This document shows, piece by piece, positions 1-8,598 of a stretch of 64,000 nt of DNA. The position numbers and the translations under genes were made by a program. Each line of letters opens with the position of its first letter. Positions within the stretch are counted from its first letter, which is position 1. The DNA comes from an uncultured Oscillibacter sp. (lineage in GTDB: Bacteria > Bacillota > Clostridia > Oscillospirales > Oscillospiraceae). The stretch is taken from NCBI GenBank assembly GCA_947365245.1, contig CANAWG010000015.1, forward strand, positions 16,708-80,707. Reading direction: 5' to 3'. The notes beneath the pieces are model-generated. The model was not told the DNA's origin. It saw only the letters and a program-made list of their open reading frames with translations, and searched no databases.

Positions 1-415
1 TCAGCCCGTCAATGGTGCTGACACCGGTCTGGATGAACTCGTTGGGGTAGTCCCGGGCGGCGGGGTTCATGGGCAGGCCGTCGATGTCCCGGTACTCCTC
101 CGCCAGGATCTCCGGGCCGCCGTCGATGGGGCGGCCCATGCCGTTGAAGACGCGGCCCAGCATGTCGCCGGACACGCCCAGCTGCAGCGGGTGACCCAGG
201 AAGCGGACCTTGGCGTCCGCCAGGTTGATGCCGGCGGCGGACTCAAAGAGCTGCACCACGGCGGTGTCGCCGTTGACCTCCAGCACCTGCCCGCGGCGGG
301 TGGAACCGTCGTGGAGCTCCACTTCCACCAGCTCGTTGTAGGTGACGTTCTCCACCATGCGGACCATCATCAGAGGGCTGACAATCTCCTCTACGGTTCT
401 GTATTCACGAATCAT
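1..415 (-). CDS. ntpB: V-type ATP synthase subunit B, N-terminal part (runs off left edge)
   Basis: Only the first 138 codons are in the window. The translation begins [10 protein letters not shown] and continues with the beta-barrel typical of V/A-type B subunits ([24 protein letters not shown]) and the [14 protein letters not shown] segment. Subunit B is the non-catalytic nucleotide-binding partner that alternates with A in the A3B3 head of the membrane ATPase. The start codon overlaps the ntpA stop as ATGA, which indicates translational coupling at the distal end of the ntp operon. Subunit D would be expected just beyond the left edge. Identification is confident; the C-terminal part cannot be checked. 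Confidence 0.95.
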   Translation of the reverse strand, partial: MIREYRTVEEIVSPLMMVRMVENVTYNELVEVELHDGSTRRGQVLEVNGDTAVVQLFESAAGINLADAKVRFLGHPLQLGVSGDMLGRVFNGMGRPIDGGPEILAEEYRDIDGLPMNPAARDYPNEFIQTGVSTIDGL

Positions 416-2184
416 CCCATCTCACCTCCCTGAGCGACCACGGCGTCGATCTCCGACGCCATGTCCCGCTCGATCTGCTGGTAGACCTGGACGTACTCCT
501 CCGCCGGGACGCTCTTGGCGCGGCCGATCTGCTCCCTGGAGGGGATGTCGAAGAGCTTCGCAACCGGCGCGCCCTTGGCAATGGCGGCGCGGCAAAGATC
601 CTCATAGTGCAGCACCATGGCCAGGAGCTTTTGCTGCCGGTCGTAGCTGGAGAAGCCGTCGATGTCGGTAAAGGCGTTTTGCTGCAGGAAGTCCTCCCGG
701 ACCATACGGGCCACCTCCAGGGTCAGCTGGTCGGAGGGGGACAGGGCGTCCTTGCCCACCAGCTGGACGATCTCGTTGAGGCTGGCCTCGTTCTGAAGGA
801 TGCTCATGGCGCGGCTCCGGTCCTGCATGAACTCCGGCCCGAAGTTCTCGTCAAACCAGGGCTTCAGGGTGTCCAGATACAGGGAGTAGGAGGTCAGCCA
901 GTTGATGGCCGGGAAGTGGCGCTTGTAGGCCAGGGAGGAGTCCAGCGCCCAGAACACCTTGACGATGCGCATGGTGGACTGGGAGACGGGCTCGGAGAGG
1001 TCGCCACCGGGAGGCGACACGGCGCCCACGGCGGTCAGGCTGCCCCGGCGCTCATCGCTGCCCAGGCACTCCACGCTGCCGGCCCGCTCGTAGAACTGGG
1101 CAAGGCGCGAGGCCAGGTACGCGGGATAGCCCTCCTCACCGGGCATCTCCTCCAGACGGCCGGACATCTCACGCAGAGCCTCGGCCCAGCGAGAGGTGGA
1201 GTCGGCGATGACGGCCACGTCGTAGCCCATGTCGCGGAAGTACTCGGCGATGGTGATGCCGGTGTAGACGCTGGCCTCACGGGCCGCCACGGGCATATCG
1301 GAGGTGTTGGCGATCAGCACCGTCCGCTTCATCAGCGACTCGCCGGTGCGGGGGTCCTTCAGCTCGGGGAACTCCCGCAGAACGTCGGTCATCTCGTTGC
1401 CGCGCTCGCCGCAGCCGATGTAGATCACGATGTCCACATCGGACCACTTGGCCAGCTGGTGCTGCACCACGGTCTTGCCGGAGCCGAAGGGGCCGGGCAC
1501 GGCCGCCGTACCGCCCTTGGCGATGGGGAACATGGTGTCGATGATCCGCTGGCCGGAGCAGAGGGGCCGCTCCGGGGAGTACTTCTTCTCGTAGGGACGG
1601 CCCACGCGGACGGGCCACTTCTGGATCATGGTCAGAGGCACATCCTTCCCGTCCTCGGTGGTGAGGACGGCGATGGTCTCCGTCACGTTGAAAGAGCCGC
1701 TCTTGATGTCCTTGACGGTGCCCTTCATATTGGGGGGCACCATGATCTTGTGGAGCACCACGGGGGTCTCGGGCACGGTGCCCAGGATGTCGCCGCCGGT
1801 GACCTTATCGCCCGCCTTGGCGGTGGCGGTGAACTCCCACTTCTTCTCCCGGTCCACGGCGGGGACCTCCACGCCGCGGGAGATGTTGGCGCCCACCTTC
1901 TCCACGATCTTCTCCAGCGGGCGCTGGATGCCGTCGTAGATGCCCTCGATCATGCCGGGCCCAAGCTCCACGCTCATGGGGGCGCCGGTGGTAATAACAT
2001 CGGCGCCGGGGCCAAGGCCGGAGGTCTCCTCGTAGACCTGGATGGAGGCGGTGTCGCCTTTCATGGTCAGAATCTCGCCGATCAGACGCTGGGGACCCAC
2101 GCGGACCACGTCGGACATATTGGCGTCCGCAAGGCCTGTGGCAACCACCAGCGGTCCGGAAACTTTAACAACTTTGCCGCTCAA
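412..2184 (-). CDS. ntpA: V-type ATP synthase catalytic subunit A
   Basis: This 590-residue protein has the length and layout of V/A-type catalytic A subunits. It has an N-terminal barrel, the A-specific 'non-homologous' insert at roughly residues 115-185, and a P-loop GPFGSGKT at about residues 231-238. The arginine- and glutamate-rich segment [32 protein letters not shown] is the usual core sequence. It hydrolyses or synthesises ATP in the cytoplasmic A3B3 head, driving ion movement through the NtpI/NtpK membrane part. It follows ntpF after an unusual gap of about 280 bases filled with hairpins, whereas the other ntp genes are nearly contiguous. Its stop overlaps the ntpB start. Confidence 0.97.
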   Translation of the reverse strand: MSGKVVKVSGPLVVATGLADANMSDVVRVGPQRLIGEILTMKGDTASIQVYEETSGLGPGADVITTGAPMSVELGPGMIEGIYDGIQRPLEKIVEKVGANISRGVEVPAVDREKKWEFTATAKAGDKVTGGDILGTVPETPVVLHKIMVPPNMKGTVKDIKSGSFNVTETIAVLTTEDGKDVPLTMIQKWPVRVGRPYEKKYSPERPLCSGQRIIDTMFPIAKGGTAAVPGPFGSGKTVVQHQLAKWSDVDIVIYIGCGERGNEMTDVLREFPELKDPRTGESLMKRTVLIANTSDMPVAAREASVYTGITIAEYFRDMGYDVAVIADSTSRWAEALREMSGRLEEMPGEEGYPAYLASRLAQFYERAGSVECLGSDERRGSLTAVGAVSPPGGDLSEPVSQSTMRIVKVFWALDSSLAYKRHFPAINWLTSYSLYLDTLKPWFDENFGPEFMQDRSRAMSILQNEASLNEIVQLVGKDALSPSDQLTLEVARMVREDFLQQNAFTDIDGFSSYDRQQKLLAMVLHYEDLCRAAIAKGAPVAKLFDIPSREQIGRAKSVPAEEYVQVYQQIERDMASEIDAVVAQGGEMG

Positions 2185-2193
2185 ATTTTAAAA

Positions 2194-2469
2194 CCTTCTT
2201 TCTGGATAAATTCGCCAGAAGGATCCCTCCCTCCCCGTCAAACCACGCCCGGGAAAGGGGTCCAGGGGAAACCCGCGGTTTCCCTTGGTTTCTCCGCCCC
2301 GCGGAGAAAGAAAATGAAATCATTTTCGCCGCGGCGTGTACGTGGCGAAAATACCGATACCCCAGCCGCCTGGGGCGGCGCCTCCAGTGACCGGCGTCAC
2401 TGGAGAGGGGGTTCAGCGGAGGCGGGCAGCGCCCGCCGGAGCGTCTAAGGGGGACACGGTCCCCCTTAG
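2194..2469. repeat. Array of consecutive hairpins between ntpF and ntpA (array A)
   Basis: The gap inside the ntp operon holds a chain of perfect or near-perfect inverted repeats with almost no spacing. Arms seen are 2200-2205/2215-2220, 2262-2273/2277-2288 (GGGAAACC core), 2291-2297/2301-2307, 2310-2316/2321-2327, 2323-2330/2344-2351, 2360-2364/2371-2375, 2382-2391/2396-2405 (10 bp), 2421-2427/2431-2437 and 2445-2455/2459-2469 (11 bp). The fourth and fifth share sequence, so they are alternative folds. The last one overlaps the ntpF stop. There is no long T-run, so these do not look like simple terminators. They may mark a processing or expression boundary between the stator/membrane genes and the A-B(-D) genes; that is inference. 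Confidence 0.8.
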
Positions 2470-2783
2470 AGGATATCAGCGCCTACCGCTCTTTCGATCG
2501 CTCTTTGAATGTTGTCCCTGCCAATGCCCAGGGAGCCCTCCCGGCCGGGGATCAGGATGATGGCGGGCCGGAGCTCGTCCTTGTACCGGGCCAGCACGTC
2601 GTCCATGTCCTTTGCCAGCTGCTCTGTGAGATAGATCACCGCGCAGTTGGTCTTGGCCAGCTCACGGACCTTCTCCCGCGCCTCCTCCACGGAGGTGACG
2701 GGATAGGTGTCCAGCCCCAGGGCCCGGAAGCCCATGACGGACTCCCAGTCGCCGATGACGGCAATTTGATATGCAGCAGCCAT
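2466..2783 (-). CDS. ntpF: V-type ATP synthase subunit F
   Basis: This 105-residue protein starts with the typical small-subunit motif IAVIGDWESVMGFRALGLDTYPV and has a Rossmann-like CheY-type fold pattern (CAVIYLTEQLAKDM, PAIILIPGREGSLGIG). Subunit F (NtpG in Enterococcus hirae naming) binds the central rotor shaft and regulates coupling. It lies 13 bases after ntpC in the same operon. Length and motifs agree with the family. Confidence 0.93.
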   Translation of the reverse strand: MAAAYQIAVIGDWESVMGFRALGLDTYPVTSVEEAREKVRELAKTNCAVIYLTEQLAKDMDDVLARYKDELRPAIILIPGREGSLGIGRDNIQRAIERAVGADIL

Positions 2784-2796
2784 AACTCACACCGCC

Positions 2797-3801
2797 TTAC
2801 ACATAGCTCGCCCGCAGGCGGGAACGGATCACGTCGGGAGCGAGACCGGCGCCGCGCCCCATCAGCAGGATGCGCAGGTTGGTGTACTCCGTCTCCCGGG
2901 CGGCCAGATAGCCGACCAAAGGCGCCTCGCCAAAGGGCACGAACAGCGCGCCGGAGAGATACTCCCCCACCACGTCGTCGCACAGCTTCTCGAACTCCGT
3001 CAGGGGGCCGCCCTGGAGGGCTTTCGCGCCGCTCTCCGCCGCCGCCAGGAAACGGGTGGGGGCGTAGAGCTCCGCAAGGCCGCTCCCTCTGGCGGCGCTG
3101 ACCGCCAGGATGGCGTCCGGGGAGATCTCGCCGCCGGCAAAGAGGACGCCCCGCAAAAACTCCTCGTTCTTGCCCATCCGCAATGTGCGGACCAACGTCC
3201 GCAGGTTGGCGGCGTCGATCTGCACCTGCACGTAGCCGTGGAGAAATTCGCTGCCGGTGGCCTCCGCCACGGCGTCCATGTCCCGGTAGAACCAGCGGTC
3301 CAGCACAATGTCGCTGAGCTGGGGGTCCCGGGTGGTCTGCAGCACCTCTTTGGCCTCCGCCACGGCGGACGCCAGCAGGGGCGGCAGACTGTCCAGCTCC
3401 CCGGAGCGCATGGCCTCCCGCAGCTCCGCGGCGCTCACGCGGCCCATGTCCATCAGCATCCGACCGGGATCGGTGTCCATGGCCTCCGCCTTTAGAATGG
3501 CCTTCGCGTTGTGATAGTCGTATTTCAGCTTGAAAACGTCGATATACCTGGGGTCCGGCGCGCCGCCCTGCAGGTCGGCGAGGGTGGCCTCCCGGGCGGC
3601 GGACAGCGCCGCGTCCATGGCCTCCGGATCCGCGGCGTCCAGCTCCGGGTAGCCGCAGTCCTGGAGGATTTTCTGGACCTCCTCGCCGCTGCGGGCCTCC
3701 AGAAGCTGTTCCATCCGCTCCCGGGTCAGCAGCGTGCTCTCCATGGCCTTGACGCGGGCGGAGATCACCAGGTAATCGGTGTCTTTGATTTTTTTAGTCA
3801 A
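2797..3801 (-). CDS. ntpC: V-type ATP synthase subunit C (d-type rotor cap)
   Basis: This 334-residue protein belongs to the V-type C/AC39 family, which forms the funnel joining the central shaft to the membrane ring. The sequence is mostly helical with characteristic stretches such as YLVISARVKAMESTLLTRERMEQLLEA near the start and TEYTNLRILLMGRGAGLAPDVIRSRLRASYV at the C-terminus. It sits between ntpE and ntpF with spacings of about 15 and 13 bases. Position in the operon and the C-terminal motif make the assignment firm. Confidence 0.93.
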   Translation of the reverse strand: MTKKIKDTDYLVISARVKAMESTLLTRERMEQLLEARSGEEVQKILQDCGYPELDAADPEAMDAALSAAREATLADLQGGAPDPRYIDVFKLKYDYHNAKAILKAEAMDTDPGRMLMDMGRVSAAELREAMRSGELDSLPPLLASAVAEAKEVLQTTRDPQLSDIVLDRWFYRDMDAVAEATGSEFLHGYVQVQIDAANLRTLVRTLRMGKNEEFLRGVLFAGGEISPDAILAVSAARGSGLAELYAPTRFLAAAESGAKALQGGPLTEFEKLCDDVVGEYLSGALFVPFGEAPLVGYLAARETEYTNLRILLMGRGAGLAPDVIRSRLRASYV

Positions 3802-3816
3802 GACACTTCCTCCTTG

Positions 3817-4503
3817 TCATGCCTCCGGGAACAGCTTTTTGGCAACCATCCCCGCGGTCTCCGCCTTTTGCAGGCGCACCAGGGTGTCGAAGGTGCAGTT
3901 GACCTCCACGTTCTCGTCTTTGAGGATGAAGCCGCCCTTGAGGGGCCGGGTCTCCTTGGACAGGGTCAGCATCGCCGTGCCCTTGGCCATGGCGGCGACG
4001 TTGGCGGCCACCTTGCTCAGGAGGTTTGTCACCGCGGAGTCGCCCTGGGGCACACCCGGCGCGGCCTGCTTGGTCAGAATCTCGTTGGCCCTGGCCACGG
4101 CGGCCTTGCCCACGCGCTCCCGGTCCTCCGGGGAGAAAATCGCCTCCTCCCGTCCGGTGGAGGACGCCTGCACCAGCAGATCCGCCAGCACCTGTACGTA
4201 CTGCTCCTCCGGCAGCCGGGACAGCTTCTCCAGCGCCTGGGCATAGGCCTTCTCCACCATCTCCTGCTTGGCGGCAAGCTGCACCTTTCGGGCCTCCATC
4301 TGGGCCACGCTCACAAGGCGCTCCTCCCGCTCCGCGGCGGCCTTGGCGTTCTTCGCCGTGAGGTCCGCACACTCGGCGTCCGCCTGGGCCTGATACCTCG
4401 CGGAGATCTTGGCGGCCTCCTCCCGGGCGGCTGTCAGGACGCGCTCCGCCTCCGCCTGGGCGTCTGCGGTGATGCGTCCGGTGATTTTTTCAATTCCGTT
4501 CAT
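3817..4503 (-). CDS. ntpE: V-type ATP synthase subunit E (peripheral stalk)
   Basis: The start was set at MNGIEKITGRI, 228 codons before the stop, preceded by a GGGG-rich ribosome site. The longer 329-residue reading in the track is not supported. The N-terminal half is a charged coiled coil rich in Ala, Glu and Gln (DAQAEAERVLTAAREEAAKI), as expected of the peripheral stalk. The C-terminal half ends in a globular domain (LKGGFILKDENVEVNCTFDTLVRLQ) typical of subunit E. It pairs with the G/H-like protein at the beginning of the operon to form the stator. Confidence 0.93.
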   Translation of the reverse strand: MNGIEKITGRITADAQAEAERVLTAAREEAAKISARYQAQADAECADLTAKNAKAAAEREERLVSVAQMEARKVQLAAKQEMVEKAYAQALEKLSRLPEEQYVQVLADLLVQASSTGREEAIFSPEDRERVGKAAVARANEILTKQAAPGVPQGDSAVTNLLSKVAANVAAMAKGTAMLTLSKETRPLKGGFILKDENVEVNCTFDTLVRLQKAETAGMVAKKLFPEA

Positions 4504-4529
4504 GTCAAATCCCCTTTCTTCGGGGCTGA

Positions 4530-5087
<558 letters not shown>

Positions 5088-7010
5088 TTACTTCGTGATG
5101 TCCACGTATTTGGTCTCCATAGCCAGGGGCCGGAAAGGCCTGCCGCCGTCCTCGTAGAATTTGCCGAAGTACTCCAGGCACTGGAGCCGGAGGTCGTGGA
5201 CGTAGCAGCCCAGCAGGTTCAGCGCGAAGTTCAGCGCGTTGCCGGCCAGGGAGATCACAAGGAAAATGATAATGTTGCCGGGGATGGCGCCCAATGTATT
5301 GAACACCTGGGCAATGACGCTGCCCGCCAGCATCAGGGCCATGAGACGGGCGTAGGATAGGATATCGCCGAAGTAGCCCGTCACATGGTTGTAAAGAGAG
5401 CCAAAGATGCCCATGATCTTGCCGAAGCCCTGGCCGGTGACCAGGGGGCCGATGACAATCAGCGCCAGGCCCGCGTAGAGCACGATGCTGGTCACGCCCG
5501 CGGCCATGAGGCCGATGCCCGCGAAGACGATCCACCAGGTGACCTCCTCGAAGACGGCGTCCAGCACCTGTCCGGCTTTCACCTTGCGGATGAAGCTGAT
5601 GGCCATGCCGGTGACGATCTGCACCAGTCCTAAGGCCATGGCGCCCACCAGGATCATCAGCGTGTCGTTCAGAGGCGTGAACAGCGCCGGCAGGGCGAAG
5701 TCGCCGCCGGTGGTCAGCTTCACCACCTGGGTGAGGAAATCTCCGAAGAAGCCGCCGGTGACGGCGCCCCAGATAAACGTGCTGACACCGCACAGCTGCA
5801 AAAGGCCCATCATGTGGCCCATGGTGCCCTTGGGGCGGTACTTTCTCGAAATGATGGTGCCCGCCAGGAACATCAAAAGTCCATAGCCCATGTCCGCCAT
5901 CATGATGCCGTAAAAGAGGATGAAGAACGGCGCCATCAGGGGGTTGGGGTCCACGTTGTTGTAGGCGGGGAGGGAGTACATCTCCGTCACCATGTTCAGC
6001 GGCCTTGTGAGCCAGTTGTTCTTCAGCTTCACCGGAACCTGGGGAAGCTCCTCCTCGGTGGGGTCGCCGGCCTCCCAGGCGCAGCCCAAGCGCTCCAGCA
6101 GGGCCTGCACGTCTCCCATGGCCTCCGCCGGGGCCCAGCCCTCGAAGAAGAGGATGGTGCCGTCGGTCAAAAGGCGCTCGGCGTTCATCTCCCGGGCCTC
6201 CTCGGCCCGCAGGCGGTCCGTGTAGAGCCGGAGCAGCTCCCTCTCGCCGCCCTGGGCGGCGATGGCCTCCGCCGCCGCTGTCTGGGCGGCCCGGTTCTCC
6301 TCCAGCTGCCGCTCCAGCGTCTGGAGATTCTCCGCCGCCGTGCCGGTCAGGCCCTGGAAAGACACCACGCTGAACGCGTGGGGCCGCAGGGCCTCCATCA
6401 CCGCCTGCTCGTCCGCCCGGTGGCACACCAGCAGACAGTAGTTCTGCTGCTTGTCCGCGCTGACCTCGTAGAGCTCCGCCGCCGCGTCAGACGCCGCCAG
6501 CTCTGTCTTGATGGCGCCGACGTCGGCTCCGCCGGGGCAAACCCCCATGCGGAAGAGCACGCTGGCCGTGCCCTCCAGCTCCAGCGGCATATCCAGGGAT
6601 TTCCAGGGCAGCAGGGACGACTGGCGCGCCAGCAGGCGGCTCTCCTCCCCCTGGAGACGGGTCATGGCCTGGAGCTGTCCGCCGATCTCCCGGCTCACGG
6701 CTCCGGCCCGCTCCACGGTCTCGCCCCCCAGGAACTCCTCCTCAGAGACGGGACGGCGCTGGATAAACAGTCCCTCCTTGGCCGGAGCGTACTTCTTCAG
6801 CGCCGCCAGGGCAATGCCCGCCTGGGTGCTGTCCTCCTTGGCGGAGAGAAGCCGGGACTGGCCCCGCCGCAGCAGCGCGGACCACTCCTGTTCCTTTCCG
6901 TCCGGCTCGCTGATCTCCACACATCCCAGGCGCAGAAGCCCCTCCAGCAGTTCCTCCCGCCGGCCGGCCATCGCGATTACGCGGAGCTTCTTCATTTTTA
7001 CAATGGCCAT
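5088..7010 (-). CDS. ntpI: V-type ATP synthase subunit I (membrane stator, a-type)
   Basis: This 640-residue protein has the two-part layout of subunit I. The soluble N-terminal half (residues about 1-320) includes coiled coils and the start MAIVKMKKLRVIAM. The C-terminal half carries about seven to eight hydrophobic segments, with family sequences such as PFFILFYGIMMADMGYGL, GDILSYARLMALMLAGSVIA and CYVHDLRLQCLEYFGKFYEDGG. It provides the ion half-channels against the NtpK ring. It begins 1 base after the G/H-like gene, so the two are co-translated. Length is normal. Confidence 0.95.
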   Translation of the reverse strand: MAIVKMKKLRVIAMAGRREELLEGLLRLGCVEISEPDGKEQEWSALLRRGQSRLLSAKEDSTQAGIALAALKKYAPAKEGLFIQRRPVSEEEFLGGETVERAGAVSREIGGQLQAMTRLQGEESRLLARQSSLLPWKSLDMPLELEGTASVLFRMGVCPGGADVGAIKTELAASDAAAELYEVSADKQQNYCLLVCHRADEQAVMEALRPHAFSVVSFQGLTGTAAENLQTLERQLEENRAAQTAAAEAIAAQGGERELLRLYTDRLRAEEAREMNAERLLTDGTILFFEGWAPAEAMGDVQALLERLGCAWEAGDPTEEELPQVPVKLKNNWLTRPLNMVTEMYSLPAYNNVDPNPLMAPFFILFYGIMMADMGYGLLMFLAGTIISRKYRPKGTMGHMMGLLQLCGVSTFIWGAVTGGFFGDFLTQVVKLTTGGDFALPALFTPLNDTLMILVGAMALGLVQIVTGMAISFIRKVKAGQVLDAVFEEVTWWIVFAGIGLMAAGVTSIVLYAGLALIVIGPLVTGQGFGKIMGIFGSLYNHVTGYFGDILSYARLMALMLAGSVIAQVFNTLGAIPGNIIIFLVISLAGNALNFALNLLGCYVHDLRLQCLEYFGKFYEDGGRPFRPLAMETKYVDITK

Positions 7011-7011
7011 A

Positions 7012-7326
7012 TCAGTGCTTCACAACCCTTCCGACAATAAACTCCGCGGCCTCCGACAGGTGCTGCCCGGCCGTCTCCCGCAGGGCGGCGGCCTCCGCCT
7101 GAGCGGCGCGGTCAATCTCGGCGGCGCGCTCCGCAGCCTTTTCCTCGGCCCGCCGCAGCAGCTCCTTTCCGCTCTCGGCCGCGCTGCTCCGCGTCCGCTG
7201 TAAAAGCGCCTGTCCTTCCCGCTCCGCGTCGGCGACGATCCGCTGCGCCTCGGCCTCGGCGGCCGCCTTGCGCTCCCGGTTCTCCGCCTCCACCTGCGTG
7301 ATCTTCTCGATTGCTTCCAGGGACAT
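7012..7326 (-). CDS. V-type ATPase G/H-like stator coiled-coil subunit
   Basis: This 104-residue protein is almost entirely a charged, alanine-rich coiled coil (AENRERKAAAEAEAQRIVADAE) ending in a short SEAAEFIVGRVVKH segment. This is the form of the G/H (NtpF-like) peripheral-stalk subunit that pairs with subunit E. It is the first gene of the ntp operon and ends 1 base before ntpI. Sequence alone is low-complexity, so the call rests mainly on position and the C-terminal motif. Confidence 0.82.
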   Translation of the reverse strand: MSLEAIEKITQVEAENRERKAAAEAEAQRIVADAEREGQALLQRTRSSAAESGKELLRRAEEKAAERAAEIDRAAQAEAAALRETAGQHLSEAAEFIVGRVVKH

Positions 7327-7413
7327 CCGTTTTCACCTTCTCTCCTGCAACGCAGTTTTACGCCGCTGTCAAACCGCCCATCGGTGGACAGACGGCTTTC
7401 CATAAGCCACTCT

Positions 7414-7442
7414 ATCATACCATAACCACTCTGGCAACGCAA
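7414..7442 (-). promoter_or_regulatory. Promoter of the ntp operon
   Basis: On the minus strand a TTGCGT -35 (7437-7442) and a TATGAT -10 (7414-7419) are separated by 17 bases. The -10 is preceded by TATGG, the extended -10 form common in Firmicutes. It lies about 90 bases upstream of the first ntp gene. Confidence 0.75.
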
Positions 7443-7596
7443 GAGATTTTTCCCAGTTCCACCGGTTTTTGACAGTTCCCTCCCCGGCGGCTCCGGCGGG
7501 TCTTTCCATGGTCCTTCCATGGATATTCTGGACCCGGTTTCCCATTCTATTCCGACTCGGCGCCATCCCGGGGAACTGGCCTTATAGTCGCCGCAG

Positions 7597-7750
7597 TTGA
7601 AAAGAAGCACACTTCTTTTCAATCCAGGGGCGCATATGCGCCCCTGGTGGCCGTGAAACGGCCCGGCGGCAGACTTCATAGACAAAACACAGCGCATAGA
7701 ATGCGCCGGCGGGCGGTGCCCGCCTTGAAAATCGGTTACCGATTTTCAAG
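7597..7750. repeat. Array of consecutive hairpins (array B, same family as array C)
   Basis: Six hairpins stand side by side: 7597-7607/7612-7622 (TTGAAAAGAAG), 7624-7633/7638-7647 (CCAGGGGCGC), 7649-7654/7658-7663 (GGCCGT, loop GAA), 7692-7697/7701-7706, 7708-7714/7718-7724 and 7724-7736/7738-7750 (13 bp, CTTGAAAATCGGT). Read on the plus strand, the module order matches array C read on the minus strand, including GGCCGTGAAACGGCC followed by a GGCGGCnGACTT-like linker. This is evidence of a dispersed repeat family. Confidence 0.85.
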
Positions 7751-7884
7751 TGTTTTGACTATATCATACCGCAGCGCACCGCCGCACCGCAATGGGCAAT
7801 GAGGCCGCTCATGCCTAGCGCGGGCCGCTTTTCCCCTGGATATCTCCCCAAAAATGCGCGGCGGACTTTCGTCCGCCGCAATGC

Positions 7885-8496
7885 TCAGTCCTCTTTTTCC
7901 CGGCGCTCCAGCAGCGCCTCCAGCTCTTTCAGCTCCGCCCCGGACCGGTCCATGGCGCGGGGCAGCTGGGTCAGGTTCACCTCGATCTTCCGCAGCTCGC
8001 TGTTGACGTGGGCGGCGGTGGTCTCAAAGGTGCTCATCAACGTCCGATACTGGGACTGAAACGCCTCCGCCAGATGCCGCATCCGGGCGCCGGCCTCGTC
8101 CTCCAGTCCGGCGGCCCGCTGGCGGGCCTCGCACTCAATGGCCCCGATCTGCCCCCGGAACCGGGCGTAGGACTCCGCGTCCTCCCGCATGGACTCCACC
8201 TGCTCCCGCAGGCGCTCCGTCTCCGGCCGCAGGGCCTCCAGCTCCTGCCGCAGGGCGGTCTCCCGGGCCAGTGCCTCCCGCAGCCGGGCGTTCTCCGCCT
8301 CCTGGGCCTCCAGCTTCGAGCGGAGGGCCGCCGCCTCCTCGCCCAGGGCCTGGGACTCCCGGCGCAGGCCGTCGTTCTCCTGCTGGAGCTTCTCCTGGGC
8401 CTCCGATGCCTCCCGGGCAGTCCTCTCAATATAGCTGACGACATCCTGCTTGTCAAATCCGCCAAACGCCACGCTCTTGAAAACATTGTTCTCCAT
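7885..8496 (-). CDS. DivIVA-like coiled-coil protein
   Basis: The N-terminus MENNVFKSVAFGGFDKQDVVSYIERT resembles the membrane-targeting domain of DivIVA/GpsB proteins. It is followed by about 110 residues of uninterrupted coiled coil rich in Glu, Arg and Leu. The start was placed at MENNVF because the first 11 codons of the longer reading fall outside the family pattern; the ribosome site is weak for both. Such proteins mark curved membrane, the division site or the pole in Firmicutes, but a precise role cannot be read here. It is a single-gene unit after the copper module. Confidence 0.65.
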   Translation of the reverse strand: MENNVFKSVAFGGFDKQDVVSYIERTAREASEAQEKLQQENDGLRRESQALGEEAAALRSKLEAQEAENARLREALARETALRQELEALRPETERLREQVESMREDAESYARFRGQIGAIECEARQRAAGLEDEAGARMRHLAEAFQSQYRTLMSTFETTAAHVNSELRKIEVNLTQLPRAMDRSGAELKELEALLERREKED

Positions 8497-8598
8497 GGGA
8501 CCACCACTTTCCTCGTACTCTTTCGTCACTTTAACACATTATGCACCGTTTTACAAGAGAAAATGAACAAGGCCGGAAAATCCGGCCTCGCTGGCGTA

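Larger units (their letters stand above)
7327..7884. other. Intergenic region upstream of the ntp operon
   Basis: These 558 bases carry no convincing gene. They hold the ntp promoter and array B (both listed separately). The rest, including 7443-7596 and 7751-7884, shows no conserved coding pattern; the ORFs in the track here are shadows. Confidence 0.7.

Noticed and set aside
607-2448. 613-residue plus-strand ORF
   Set aside because: It is antisense to ntpA, runs into the hairpin array and has the Gly/His/Leu-rich composition of a GC-rich shadow frame.
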